NCBI GenBank assembly: GCA_013399305.1
Contig: VXAI01000095.1
Location: 2,363,422 to 2,427,421, forward strand
Length of the DNA: 64,000 bases
DNA from: Rostratula benghalensis
Lineage: Eukaryota; Chordata; Aves; Charadriiformes; Rostratulidae
Reading direction: 5' to 3'
Of this stretch, positions 40,301 through 55,300 are shown piece after piece. Below the pieces are notes generated by a model. The model did no database searches and was not told the origin of the DNA. It worked only from the letters and a program-made list of their open reading frames with translations. Positions within the stretch are counted from its first letter, which is position 1. Every line of letters starts with the position of its first letter. The position numbers and the translations under genes were made by a program.

Positions 40301-43300
40301 TAATGCTCCCAGGTGCTGTAACGATAGTGATGCTGTCTTATTTGAAGCATGCAAAGGGTGACTGAATCCCCTGAACATACTGAGATTTCAGGAATCACAT
40401 GAATACAGATTTCAGGCAGTTTTCAGGTTTTTTTTCTTGGAGTCCAGTGTTTGCACAAATGATCCCAGGGTTCTAGAACACTGGTGAATGCTGGATTCAA
40501 CTTGTAGCTGTTACCTTGAAGAATCCAGATTCATACTACTCCATCCTTGCACCACGAAATATTAACTCTATCACGTGACTGATTTGAGTTTCATAGCAAA
40601 GTGACAAATGGGTGCAATTAGAGAGAGAGGCACACCCACACATACACAATGGACCAGATTTTTGAAAGTACAGTACATACTGTGCTGCATTATGCACGCT
40701 CTTTGCCTGTACCTAAACTTACATGGGAGCATTTGCAATATTCATATGGAAATCGTCATCTCCATGCATATAGAGCTGTTTAAGCACAGTAATTTTGTGT
40801 TTATGTGTCACATCGTTTAGAAGTTTAGTCTAAGACTGAGAGCTGCAGTTTGATTTTAGCTTTGCTGTCAACATTAACCACCTTGTGCCAATTATCTACC
40901 CTCCCTGTGCCTCACAGATAAACTGCCCAGGCACTGCCCTGATGCTTTGATACTCCCTGTACCCTGAGGCTTAATTCATTGTTTGCAAAACACCACAAGT
41001 ACTCAGCTGGACCATGCTGGAAGAAGTGCAAGTTGTATTTGTTTTTATTTGATGTGTCTGGTCTTTCATAACAGCCAGGTTATGCACTAACCACAGCAAG
41101 GCGGCGTTAAGGTCTTCACTCACTTCTTGATTTCTTTTAAATTAATTTTACCTGCTGAAAGTATTAGATTATGTATGTTTTAATGCCTTTAAGTTCAGGA
41201 GTGAGAGGGTGTTGTGCATGTGTGTTAGTAAAACATACCATAAATGCATCTAATACATGAAATACTTCTTGCAGGCTTTGCAGTGCAGACAGCTACAGGG
41301 CTTGTTTGTTTTTTAGGTTAAACTGGAAGATTCCTCTGTGTGTTTTGCCCCTCTCTACCGAAATAATCCTACTTGCAAACTGTTGCTGTTAACTGATCCA
41401 AAGGATAAAGAGACAGGTTAGAATTGGTCAAAATATTTTGAATTTTGGGTAGTTGTACTTTTTAGATGATCTGCTTGTTTATTTACTTATTTAAAGAAAT
41501 CACTTTGGGTTAATCTGTTATGCTTTCTGACTTTGTTTAATGGGGTAACGTTTTTCTAGCTCAGGATGATGTGAAATTCCATGCATTATGATTTCCATAT
41601 AATTCTGCTATCCTTAAACATAAGCAAATATATATGTAACATTGTATTAGCTCTTACTGATTCTTCTTCATATTATTTTTAATATATGATATCTTCTTCA
41701 GTACTAGATTAAATTGCCTCCTATTTCCAGTATTGGTGTGTGAGGGGTAAATTTGGAGTGTGACCATGCTGAGGAATTGAGTTAAATCCATTTTACTTGG
41801 CATTTCTTCTGAGATATGCTTTAAGCTCTACCACATTTACCTTGCTTGCTTCTAGTAATGCTGGTGCTTTCCTGTGACAGCCGTGTGTCAGCTTGACAGG
41901 GATACACTAAAATTGTGCTACAGGCAGTGGAAGTCAGCATGTGCTTACTGGTGTTTCTGTTTCAAGAGTCTGCTTGGAGTATCAAGAGGTTATTAAGATT
42001 TGATCAATAATTGTATCTTTTATCTTCCCACTATCAGGATCACATGATCTTCATACATAGCCTGATTTGTTTCTATTTTACTCTTGGGCAAGTGTCTTAG
42101 ACTATGAAATGTGAAAAAATACAGGTGTAAAATAGGTGACAAGTCTTGGTACCACTGTCATTAATGGGAAACTTGAGTCTGAGCTGCACAGTACCAAAAG
42201 CCCAGGTTGCAACCCACCTGGATTAAATAAGGGATGTTGGAGCTGTTGTGAAGCAATGGGTTTATAGAATCTTTGGAACATCGACAACAAAGACATGAAC
42301 CTGTGCATTGACCTGCTGTGTCACTTGGGGAATACAGAACACATGAAACCTCATAAACTTTCAGCCTCCAATTGTGGCAGCAAACTAATGACATCTGTCA
42401 TTAAAACATACTTCTTTTTTTTTAAAGGATAAGCTATAAATTATACCTTAAAGGGTTTAATAGCCAGTATTCTTAATAATACAACAAAGGCAAGGCAAAG
42501 AAGTTTAGCACTCTATGTTGAATTCTAAAGCATGGCAGGTAATGATCTTAGACTCTAGAACAGGTATATTAGTGTCACTAAGTATTCATTGTTCAGTCCA
42601 AACCCTGTAACCAGGATAGTTCTTCATAAGAACAAAACCCAGATTAAAATCAGCTGTGGTTAGAGGTGAACTCTGCAAAGTTTTCCAGCCCCTTTCACAT
42701 ACAGTTTCAATTTGATGTTTGTTAATGGGCTGTGATTCATGGAGGTGAAGGCAGGAGGCCTTTCTGAGTTCCAAGTGTAGTCAAAAGACTTTCTGGTCCC
42801 TCTAAAACTATTGATATAGAATTACTTTCCTGGCATTGATTTATATATGCCATTAACATTTTCTGAAGAGAGATAGGCACTGGTGTGATGCAGGAGAGAA
42901 GCATCTACACTGGAGCCAAACGTCCTCTAGGAGTGCAATTTTGCAGACCCACTGAATCATTCAAAGGAATGTAGTTAAGAACAGCATTAAGGTACTTTAG
43001 GCTGCACAAGAGGAATGGGGATCTGTTAACAACCACAACGCCAAAATAAAGAATTATTAAATAAATGCAGGTGAAAGCCATGCATTTAGCACAGATCTTC
43101 AGTTAAATGATCTAATAGTGTTAGGATCAACAACTATTAAGGGGATACTTGCACACAAGGAAAAATTGTTTCCCACAGGAACAAGTCAAACAAGTCCACA
43201 TTGGAGCCTAAATTATATGATAGCGATCTACATGAAAAGCTTAAACCTAGCAGAATAAACACCTTATTATATTATAAACAACAGACTGACTGACTACTGT

Positions 43301-46300
43301 GACCCCCTTGCAAAATTTTAGCTTGTGTCATCAGCCCATAGTCGCAGAAAGTCTCATAGGCATAAGTAAGTAGTTATTTAAGTAAGGCCTACATCATCTG
43401 GCTTCTAATATTTCCTCTTAAAAGTATGATTGAAAGCATTTTACTGGAAGTTCTTTGACTGATGTGATACTTTTACTGAGATGAATTGTAATAATTTTTT
43501 CCCTAGTTGTCTAAAGTCTGATAGGGGAGGTGTGTGTGTGCATACCTATACATACAGGTATATACATTTGAAGTATTTTGTCCAGATAATTTCCCCACAA
43601 TTCAAGAGATTTGGAATTGACTCTTAAGGCAGCAGACTCTGTTAATGTGGCAGGTCCATCTGGCCTTGCTTACCTTTGTGACCTTTTGTTTCATCAGTGA
43701 ACAGATCTGCTCTGGTGGGTCTGCTGACTGGTGACTGCCTTTTCAGTTTACATCTCTTCTCTAGCTCTGTCCCTGACACCCTCACTTCCTTCAGCGTTGT
43801 TCCAACACCTCCACCTTCGCTCCTGGTGACTCCCCAATATCCCTCCTCCCCCTAAAATGAACTTTGCACAAAACCTCTTTCAGCTCCATTTGTGTTTACA
43901 TCTATAATGGTTAAGTATTGAATAGAAAAAATGATGTATATAATACTTACTAAATAATATCCTCTGTAATATACATATTTTCCCACAGTTCCCAAAGAAA
44001 ATACTGTCAATCTAGTAACTTATATTTGAAATTCTACTAACTTAGACTCTGGAAAAATACTGAATTTAGCAGCATAGGTACAGGTTTGCCTGTGAAAAGC
44101 TTGAAAGTTTTGTGGCATTTCATTCTTGAACACAGGTTAAGGAAGGATTGATTCCAACACTGAGATTTATATCTGATCGTCTTGGTCAGATGGGTTGTCC
44201 AGAACTGATGCGTAGCTTTTGCTCTGAAATGACCTGTATATTTCAAAGAGAAAATGGGTATGATATCTTTTCCATAAGACTTGGTCTTGGTTGGGAGCAT
44301 TTTTAATTCATTTTTGATGGGCTGAGTGTTCTGTTCTGTTAGTATATCTGTACAGATATTTTTTATGAGAATGTGAATTGTGTTCTAAGGGCTTACAGAG
44401 CATAGCAAGGGTGATTAACATCTTTATAACACTAAATAAACATACCCTATTGTGGCATTTTCTGTATGCTGCATGTAATAATTTACAATAACTGTTAGAT
44501 GCCACGGAACATTTATCACAAGACATTTGCAACAAATCACTGAGTAAAACTCAAATTGTAGAAGAAAATGTAATTGATTGCAGGAAAGATATCTATGTTA
44601 GGTAGTTGAATGGCTGCCATTACTGCAGCATCTGCATGTCCCCCAAGCTTTAATGTATTTATTTCAATAAGACTTTTAGGAGAGAGAGAAAAATGCTCTT
44701 ATTCCATTTTAAAGATAGGGAAGTGGGAGACACAGCTATTTAGGGTATGTTGACGTTGCAGAACACAGTTTAATGTAGGATCTCTGAGCTTGCTCCATTA
44801 TCACAGCTGACCTAGGCTTGGCTGCACGAAAATATTTTTTTTGGGTTAATTTACTGTTGTCCTTTGGCAAAAGCAGCCTCTGTAAGTGTGCCATTAATCT
44901 GAAATACTGCCAAAATTAAGGTAAAGATGACGACTTCATCCAAGGTAAAGAACTGGTGCATTCTATATTTATTAAACAAACTCAGATCTCATCTCTCATA
45001 TATTTCATTGCCTTTAATTTAGTTTGTGGCTGAGAATTGCATTTCAGCAATTCAGATGATGGCTGGAGAAAAAGAAGTACCAATCTGGATATTGCTTTAA
45101 TTTTTCTGCTTTACTCAGTGTGTGATATGCACATTTCATTCAAATAGTTGCGCACCAGTGTGGGAACATTTGGCCAGCGTAGCCTAGAAAGTAAAAATAT
45201 GATCCAGGCCTGGGCTGGGAAGGGTTCCATGTTTGCCTAGCAAAAGGAGACATTTCATAATCACAATTGCATTATGCTTAGTGCCTAATTCCACTCAGTG
45301 TGTTTCAGTGTCGTATTCCAGATACCCGTAGTGGTACAGAATCCTGTGCTTCACAGGCTCTCGGCTTCTTGCAACGCGGAATATTTGCAGTTTGTCTGAC
45401 TGCAAGTGATTGAAGTACTGAGGTTTAGCAAGCGAGTGCTTTCAGGGCAAGCCACCCAGCTGGGCATGTATATACCCCCTGAATTGTCAACTGAAATGTG
45501 TTGCACTTAATCCATTTCACCTGGTCTGGCAATCGCAAGATCAAGCACCTCAAGTCTTGCAATTGCAAGATCTCTGTAATCACGTAGATCATGATTCACA
45601 GGGCTCAGGGGGTGTGTGTAAGTTACTGCTGGCAATAACCTGATCTCTTATTATCAGGTGAACATAACAGAAGGTCTTGGAAAAAACAACAAGGCTTGGG
45701 AGAGTGAAGGAACATGTGGTCTCACAAAACGTGTTTGCGTTTGAAACAGTGTTCCTCAAAGTTGATTATAAAATGAAAATGAGAGTATGGGGAAGCATGG
45801 ATGGATTTAACTGAGGACCAGATGTTGGCTTGAAAAATTATAACAAAAAGCAAAGTGCATATGTTTGTGCAAAATCTGGAGAAATGTTTTTCCTTCAAGG
45901 AAGGCATCCATATAGATAAGGTTGCTCAAGTAATGTGATGTGACAGTTGCTATGTCAACTAGTGTTCCCTTCCACACATTTAAATTATTGAATAGCACAG
46001 TAAATGTTCTATAAAAGTAGCTCTGTAGAACGTGGTTGTGCATCTTCCTATTTTCTGCAAAGATTTTTAAAAATTTTCTGACCTTTACTGTGTGTGTTGT
46101 ATGTGTCTGAACCACGTGCCAGACCTCTCTGCAGCTCCCAGTAAAGTCAGCCTTTGGCCCGTTATGTCCCCTTTGTCTGACTCAGCTGCCTTTGTAGCTG
46201 CATGTTTCATGGATGTGTAATGGAGCAGTGGCTGCTTGCATTTGAGAGCAGAGTGAAGGGATTGAGGGAACAGATTGAATCCATCACAGTAAGAGCATGA

Positions 46301-49300
46301 AACTCCCATGCAAGTAAGTGCATAATATTTAATGAATGGAATCTGGTGCTATAAACAGGCATCTGCCCTTGTGTGCAACACTTTCTTCATTGTTAACCCA
46401 GTACACAAAGTGTAGCGCTTGTTGGTGTATGCTTTAATAATTTAATTGAAATATAAGCTAGCTAAGTGGCATCTCCAGCCTTAAAGGCAGTGGGAGCTGA
46501 TAGAGGCTGAAGCAGAAAGGGAAACCTGTGCACGTCAGTGATAGTTGTATAACCTGAGGCTAAAGCAGGTAAATGATGAATCCTGTTAAAGCCATTTCAT
46601 TTCCTTGTGTGTGAATTTGCCTCTAACTCATAGATGGTTTTAAACTTTCTTCTGTCCCTAGTTGGGTAGCTTAGAAAACAGACAGAGCACTGTCTTAGGA
46701 CTCGAGGTGTGTACTCCAAGCTGTTCTTTGCAACATACTTCCCTTATCATGGCACGCAGGTTGTCACACCAAAGTCACATCAAATTCCCGAGAAAGATTG
46801 CCTTCGCTTGATGCCTCGTGCGGTACTGAAAATTGGAAATCAAGGGACATAGAGGTGAAATTGAAATACAATCATTGTTCTGCTGTCTCACAGCAGCTCA
46901 CACTGGAGTCAGCTGGAGGGAGAAGCAGATCTGAGGCTGTGTGTGGAAAGGTTCAGAACCAACCTTGCATTTATTTGCAGGTAATGTGTTCCCCTGTCTT
47001 TTTCTTTTTGTAGTTTTGGCAGTTTATTTGAACCAGCGTTGGTGGCCTGTTGAAGATGTAGTAAAGACGGCTGATCCCTCTAGAGATGGGCTAATTTTGG
47101 TAAGGATGATGTTTTAAACAGTTGCCTTTAGCCTAGAACTTTCCAGATGGAACAATCATGTGTAATTTTCTCTGGCCTCCTGTGGCTCATGCTTTATGTA
47201 ACCGGTGGGCTCTGGGCTGTGTGGCTCACCAAGCCCTTCGTGTGTCTCCCACTGCACAGGGGCGTCCACGTTAACCCTCTCTAAACAATTTTGTTCGTGC
47301 AGTTTATGATTCATCTGTGGGATTTATTAGTTTTTGTTTTTAGTTTACCCTCACTGCGTACTAAAGAGATAATCAGATAAACCCAATTACTACATTAGCA
47401 GAACTCTTCAGTGTTGCTTGACTTTCTGATGGGACGTGTTAATGATCTTTGGAACAATGTCTTATCTATCAAGTTATGATTTTTTTTATGGCCTTGAATG
47501 ATGTTTATATTGTGTTCAATTTACAAAACAGTTGTTATTTATTTGTTTCTATGTCAGTAATTTTTTTTCTGAATAGATTATCTTAGTAGGATACAACTAC
47601 TTTTTTGTAATTTGAGAGATTTGAGTAGCCTGTTTTCTGTTTTCAACTACCAAGTACAATGCCTGCTGCATGTGAGCTTTATGTAGCCATGAGGCTAGTA
47701 AGTCACTTCTGTTTCTTACCCTACCTTCTCTGTCCAGCTTTGGTCCTCAATGATTCTGTTCCTTTAGCATCTTTCCCTAGTATCTGCCATACACAGAGTT
47801 TAATTATTCACTGAATTAAGTAGGCTTTTTGTGGGTAACTGAATTGGAGGGATTTTGAGATACAAATCCTTGAGAGAGAGAACTTGGAGCAGAAACACAG
47901 ACTTTCAGGCTTTCAAGCATCTACTGTATCAACAGAGAATGAAAAAATATCTGAAACCTTGCCCCTTCTAGCTCATTGCTAAGAGGTGAGTTGTCGTGAT
48001 TTGTGGAAACTCATTTTCTCTTTCAGCGTTCATATAGAGTTTGTTGACTCTCCTTCTTAGCTTGTTGACTTGCTCCTTTGCATTTCTCCATCTCCCTGTC
48101 CTGTTGGTTGTCTAATAAGAACCACAGCATGAAAGTGAGTTGTTCATGTTACACCTCAGTTACAAGCTGTTTGGGACATACAGTATTTATTCTCTGGTTT
48201 GTATAGTGTCTACTTCAGTAAGGTCCTGGCCCACTAAAAGTCTCTGGTGCTGTGGCAAAACAGGTAGTAGGAGAGAGGTGACCAGGATGACACAATGAAG
48301 CCTGTCTTTAATTTACTTTTGGGTGGGATTTGATTGCTTTGGTTCTGTTTCCAAATCCGTGACTAGTTTGCTGTGACTATAATGAAGATACTTCTTTTCC
48401 AGCCACTTTACAATTCTTCTCTGTGACAACAAGAGATATGTCAAGCTTTATAAATTGTTACTTAATTATTCTATGCCCTCTGGATAGAGGGTGGAACACT
48501 GGGAAGAACTGTTTTTGTTGTTCTATCTGAACCAATTCATGAGGTATTTTCCCTAAATTAAGTGTACATATTTTCTGTCCTCCTCCTTCCCATCCCTTTT
48601 CAATTTTGAAGCCTTTATGAAATGCAAAATACTATTCTCTACTTCATTTTCCTTTGGTCTGTTTTTGTTTGATCTCTAAGGTCCAGACATTTGGAGAAAG
48701 GATTGTCCTCTTTGTTCTGAACTATGTTATTTTTGGAATGCTGGAAGGGAGTTCAGCTAATGATGCATTCTTTCTACCTCACTCTGCCACCGAGTGTGCC
48801 AAGATACTCTGGAGAAATGGCGAGGCTGTTGCCTTTTACTCGGTCAAAATGAGAGGTAAGGTCATTTTAGAGACACATTTCCATTGGTTCCTAGTAGCTG
48901 AAAATGTAATCCTTTTGTTTATCTTTCAGTATAAATAATAATTTACATTTTTATATCACATCTCTCTTAGAGTAAGTCTGGGGAACAAACCTTCCCAGAA
49001 TTTGGAAGCCATCCACATTACTTTCATTTAAAAACAATGGCTCCAAACTGTATTCTCAGTGACACTGAGTGATCTGAGGTACTGCCTTATTCCAATAAAA
49101 TGCACTTTAATGCAGCCAAGTAGAAGGTCATACATCTAGGAACAAAGAATGGGGGGCCTACCCACAGACTGAAGGACTGCATCCTGGAAAGAATGATATT
49201 GTATCTGAAAAAAAGGAGTACAGTGGAAGTTCACAGTGGAAAACCAGTGCTTCAGGAGTGGCTTGTGGCAAGAAATGGCATTATCCTTGGATGCATAAGG

Positions 49301-52300
49301 AGCAGAAACTGGCTTGTGTAGAGGAAGGTGTGTGCACTAGATCCATCCTGAAATGCTGTGTCTAGTTATGGTACTGCCATTTTAAAGGATTATTAATTGA
49401 TTAACTGGCATGGAAAAGAAACAATTTATTTGATTTTTTAGAAATACTTGCACCAGTTTAAGTTTTAGTGAAGATTTTTTATTAAATAGAGAGTATGTAT
49501 TAACCATGGGTCCATTGCTATTAACCAGGCTAGAGTAGAAAAGGCTTTATGAGCATAACTCCAGGTATGCAGCCATGTACCCCCATGTAGGAGCTGGTTA
49601 CCCATCTGTGTTTAAGATTCATGGGTGTCATCTTGATACCAGCAGCTTGAACACAGAGAAATTGGTCTCTTTGGAGGTAAATATGTTGCTCAATTCGGCC
49701 ATCAGTAGCCATCTGACCAAAAGGGGAGAATAAGAAACAGCTTGAGAGCTGTGTACAGATATGCATTGCTCTGGATTCCAGAGGGCAGTGTGAAGGTGCT
49801 GTCTCTGATACAGAGTCTCAGAGGCCAGCAGGCCCAGAGGCCAGATCTGCTCTTCTGCTCCCTTGGGAGGAAAATCCTTCTTCACACTGAGGTGTAGTGT
49901 GTGCACCACGGTGCTGGCACAGTGCTACTGTGCTATCCATTAATCAGTCTTAGCCTATGATAAAGGAATCTTGTATAGATCTGTGAATATGTTGTTGAAC
50001 TGGTTTGTAATTGGCAAACACTTCAATTGCCATACTACATTTTCCTTTAAGTCCATAAATATTTCTGAGCAAAGCTCTTGGAAAGAAACACTTGTACTGG
50101 CTGTAATGATTCATGCTTCAGTAAAATAAATTTGCACAGTAGTCTGTTATGGGTGGAGTATTAGCCAAGTCGAAACCGTTTCTGAGTAAGTTGAGAGTCA
50201 CAGTTTGGTTTTAAACCAGGTCCACATAAAATACGAATTCTTCAAGTCCAGCTTTGTCAGCATCTGTCTTTTGTTGCCAGTGTTTTGGGTTTTTTTGCTG
50301 GGCAGCTATATTTGTTAGTTTTTTTGGCTTGTGTCACAAATTACTGCAGTCTTTTGCCAAAGCCTTTTCGGGAAGCTTGAAACAGATTGGTTTTGCCCGT
50401 TTTTGTGATGTGCTGTATGCACTTAGAAAATAATTTCTCTTTCTGAAGTTCTGTGATTTCAATTTCATACCAGCCGTGCTCTGGTTGATCCTATTCTCTC
50501 TACTTTCTACACGAGCCATGGATTTATTAGGCCCAAAACAGACTAAGATAAATATCTTTTCTTAGAAGTTGCATTTCACATGGTTGTTTTAGATTTATTT
50601 TTTTTTAACTTTTCCTTTAATCTTTAACTTTTAACTTTTTTTTAATCATAATGTCAGTTCTTTTTCCTTTTATTCTCCTGGTCAGAACATTTAATAGGAG
50701 CAGCATTTGGTACAGGACTTTATATTGTGCTGGACCTCTGTTACAGCTTCTGCTTATAGGAAGAAATTATTTTCCTCTGTGCCCACCGTGTGATTTTGAT
50801 TCGCTTTATTTTCATGCTCTGCAATTACCTGGCCATTTTTTATAGTTTTGTTTTCTTTGCTAGGTAATTGAGACTCTCATGCTGATGTTGTATTCTACTG
50901 TACTTCTCGTCTGTGATTTTTCTATTATCTACAGTATGACAAAAACATGCTTCACTGGAGCCAAATAAGCCAGAACAGATCTGTGGAGCATGGTTATTTC
51001 AAAATAAGTCATCTGGGTGAATCACAGAAAGAGTGATCAAGGATGGGGACTGTTTGATCTTTGTTACAGATTTAGTGTGCCATTATGCAAACTAAGTTTT
51101 CAGTGGACTTCAGTGAATCCAATTAACTGTCTTGGCAATGTTCTAAAGTCATTTCCATTTGCTAGTTCCTAGGTGGCCTGTACAAAGTGAACTTGGTAAT
51201 TTCCACACATCCATCCAGCTTCTGAGCATCCTTAACTGGACCTCTTCTGATAGCCCAGCTAAGGAGGGACAGATGGTCTTGGGCACCCGCCTTGCCCTGA
51301 GGCGCAGTGACTGCAAGTCAAGGGTTTGGGACAATTTGGCAACCACTGACGCTGGTCATCCTGCACCTGTTGTGTAGATAAACACAAGACTTATTCTTCA
51401 AGGCTATCACTTTTCGTGAGCATTAGACACCTTTATTAAAACAAAATTTATTCATGACTACACAGATCATCACCCCAGCCTCCCTGGTCTGTGCCTATTC
51501 TTGTCCAATGACAGGCACGCAGCATTTACCGCTGGGTGTACTAAAGATTGATGAGATGTACTAAGCCACTAATGAGGCTGATAAGACACTTTGTCACGTG
51601 CCAAGATAAATGTCTCCAATTTTATCTATGTCAGCAGCTCCTGCATTAGACAGCTGAGGAGTTAGACCTCACTGAATGTAGCCACTTAAAGGTACAACAG
51701 GAAATGACAGTTCCTTGTCCCTGTCCCTTTCTTTGCGGACAGCAACCTGAAAATGAAATATTTTGCAGAAAGACTTCATATAGATCCTTTGGGCTTTAGG
51801 TCTGGTTTATATTCAAAGCAAATCAACCCTGGTCTGGTCTCTGCTTTTTCTACCGCAGAGCCTTAGAGATGGTCTTTGGTTTTGGTTACCCAAGCTAAAA
51901 TCCATTTCACACCTTTCTTCATACAAGACTTTGCAAATTTATTTTAATACTTTGGTGGTACTTTTGGTATTCTCTAGAAATAGATCCTAAAAAGATAACA
52001 GAGTTTTATTTTCACTGATTACATACATTTCTTTTAGAAAAAAAGCAAAACCCAACAGAATTGAAGTTAACCTGACAGATAATTAGCTGAAATCTTGTTG
52101 GATAATTGCTTTTCTCTCCCTCTGTTTTCTAGCAATAATATTTTTAATGTGCATTTCTGAGGCAGACTGAAGGTTCTGGCTGTAATAAAAATTAAATGAC
52201 TACATACCAGTCAAGACATGAATTCATTTAATTTTATTGAAGCCAGAACCTTTGTTCCCCTTCTCACATACAAACTCACACAATGGGTTGACCTTGGGTT

Positions 52301-55300
52301 CTATTCAGCAGAAATATTCCCCACCCTTTACACAAGCTCTCAGCCTGCGTAAGGCCTGTCCAAACATGTGTGTGCCAAGCCAGCTTGTTCAGCAGGGAAA
52401 TAGTCAGTATGCACAACCTTGTTTTGTTTGGGGCTGTTGGATGTGGGGATGGAGTTGGTTTGTGTTTTTTTTTTCTGGTTTGTGGCTCTGTGGGAATGCT
52501 AATGGCTGTCTGCTTTCCTGCCCTTGTAATATCTGTTTACCATTTTGCTGGCTCATAAGTTGGTCATTTGGCACTCGTGACCTAACCAAACAGATCAAAG
52601 GCTTTCAAAGGGCAGACTGTATGAATACTTCCATGTCCATCCCCAGTGCTCTTATTTTCCCTATCTCTTCCTTCACCTCAAAACTCAGCCTGTTTACATG
52701 TTTCAACAACGAAACAAACCTCAGAACCAAGTGTGTGAGAGCCCAGTGGTCACCTCTGGGCCACCATTAGCTTATGGTAAACTCTTCGCTGTTGGATGGG
52801 AACTAGAGACAAAGTGGCCTTTGTTCCAAAGGTTGGTTTGTTTGTTTATTTTATTTCAAATGGCTGTGGGCTATGACTCTTCTAATATGTTTCCCAGGGA
52901 CAAGGTGAAGAATGGCTTCATGGTTTCTTTACTTACAATGCCTTTAGACATTACAAGTTTTTGTCATCTTCTCAACACAGAATTAGGAGCACAGACATAA
53001 ATCACTCAGCTCCTGGGATTGCTGCACAGCAGTCTCATCAGGATTTATAGGAGACAGACTATATGAGATAATAATAAACTTATAAGGACACTTGCAACAT
53101 GCAGGAGTTCTCAAAGCTATTGACTTCACGAGGAGAAATTTATCCCTTTCTTAGAATGTATGGTGCAACGCTGCTGGAATCCAACATCTCTGGTGGGCTG
53201 GCAGCTAACTATGGGTCTGGGGATATACTCAAGTTCTTGGCTCCTAAAAAAAGAGTAACTACCCATCATGTGTTACAAATATTGAAAAGTTATAAACACC
53301 ACCACAAAGCATCCTGTTCCAACAATGTGCTTGAACATGTGTTTGAAGTTAAGCATGCGCTTTGATTAAGCAGGGGTAGACCAAGCCTGGATGTGAATTG
53401 AATGATTGTGTAGCCACATACTCTTGTTATATGGCTGAGTGTGAGTGATGTGGAGTCTTGCTAAATAGGGAGCCTTGACAAATTGAGCCTTGACAAATTT
53501 TTATAGAAAAAATTCTGTAACTAGGATTATAGTCGTGAATGCTTTGCTGAATTGGCATCCTAGAAAAGAGAGTAATCAAAGTCAGACCTGGTGATTATCA
53601 GCAAAAGGTACTAGACACTGACTCAAGGAACAGAAGTGGATCTCAGTTTAAGATGGCTGTGGGGATGTGATAAAGAAAAAATTGATTTATTAAATAAAAG
53701 TCTTATACTGGAACTTAGGAACAGCTGTTCAATAGGAGATCTGTGAAACTGGTCTCCGTGAAGTGATGAAAGTTTCATGTCTCAAGACACTGAAACCTGG
53801 ACTGAGTGGTAGACTAGTAAGTGGTAAGAAAGAAAATTGAGAAGGTCTTGACTAGATTTAAGAGACAAAGTAAACTGCTATATACGCAGACAGAAGCAGC
53901 ATAAAACCTTTATAAATATTTTCTGAAAATGGAAATAAATCAGTGAGATGTTTCTATGCTGATGTTATCCTATATGTAGGTAGTTGGTGAAGTGATGTTG
54001 GTCATTCATTTTGGGGCTTAATGCGTATGCTTTCAGGTATTTTGATGTTCTGTTTTTATGATATTCTGCACTGAAGGGAAGTTGTTATGTGAATTGCTAA
54101 TGTAATTCCTGCAACAGGACCCGAAGCTGTTCAGGATGAATGTGAAAATTTTGGATTCAGAATGTCTCTTCTTAATCAACTTTCTCTTGACTCCAGTTTG
54201 AGTTTACCATACATGATTGTAAAATAAATCCCTTGGTTGTAATTTTTTTTTACAGTTTTCACTGAGAACTGACGTTTTATAGTTCGGAGGCTTATATTTG
54301 GTTCTGTATTTTGTCTACATGTAGAGCATTTTGTCATGTCCCCATGATTTCAAGTGACTGGCATAATGTGTTTATTAGCAAGGACCATCTGCCCTGGTTC
54401 CAACAGGGATAGAGTTAATTTTCACGAGGAGCTGGGGTGGCACAAAGCTGGGGTGGTTGACCCAAACTAGCCAAAGGCTTATTCAACACCACATGGCAGC
54501 ATGCTCTGTATATACTTGGGGGAGCTGGTGGGGAGGAGGGCAGGAATTGCAGCCTACAAGTGGGCTGGGCTTTCTGGGTTCCAGTTGGTGAGAAGTTACA
54601 TATTAATTGTGTTTTGTATATTCCTTTATCGGTATGATTGATGTTTTCCCCTTTCCTTTGCTGTTCTGTTGAGCTGCCTTTATCTCAACACGTGAGTTTT
54701 GCCTTTTTCTTCTGATTGTCCCCGCATCCTACAGCTCCATAGGTGGGAGTGGGTGAATGGCCATGTGGTTCTTTGTTGCTGGCTGGGACTAAACCACAAC
54801 AGTCCTTTTTGATGCCCAAAGTGAAGCTCGAGGGGTTTGAGATAACGACACGAAGCTGGAGGAGTTGAGATAACACCACATCTGACCATAACGTGTTAAA
54901 ACATATTTGCTCTACACATTTATTATATTAGTTAAATAGTCACTGGTCACAATGTTTGTTCACGTGGTTGTGTTATGGAAATTCTTATATGGACTATCAG
55001 GATTATCTTTTTGCTATTCTGGGTAATATTGACATCTGATGTGATAACAACACTGTTGACGTGGTTATGTCAGTACATTTATGCGTCATTGCTGTCCTGC
55101 CCCTACCTCAGGTGCTATCTCTCAGAATTTATTAATAATTGCACCCAATCTATGGGGGAAACTGGGAGGAATACTTTCTCCAGTTCCTTTGCCTCTCTTT
55201 TCTCCTTTGCACCAGGTACAACAGCTTTTGAGAATTTTGAATATCCTTGGGATGTTTAAACCAGGCCGTTCCTATTGCTATGGCTCCTGAATGTTTTTCA

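Noticed and set aside
52237..52770. 177-codon open frame in FAM169B intron 5
   Set aside because: Composition (Cys, Trp, Phe runs) and overlapping frames suggest chance. I recognise no domain, promoter or splice partner.
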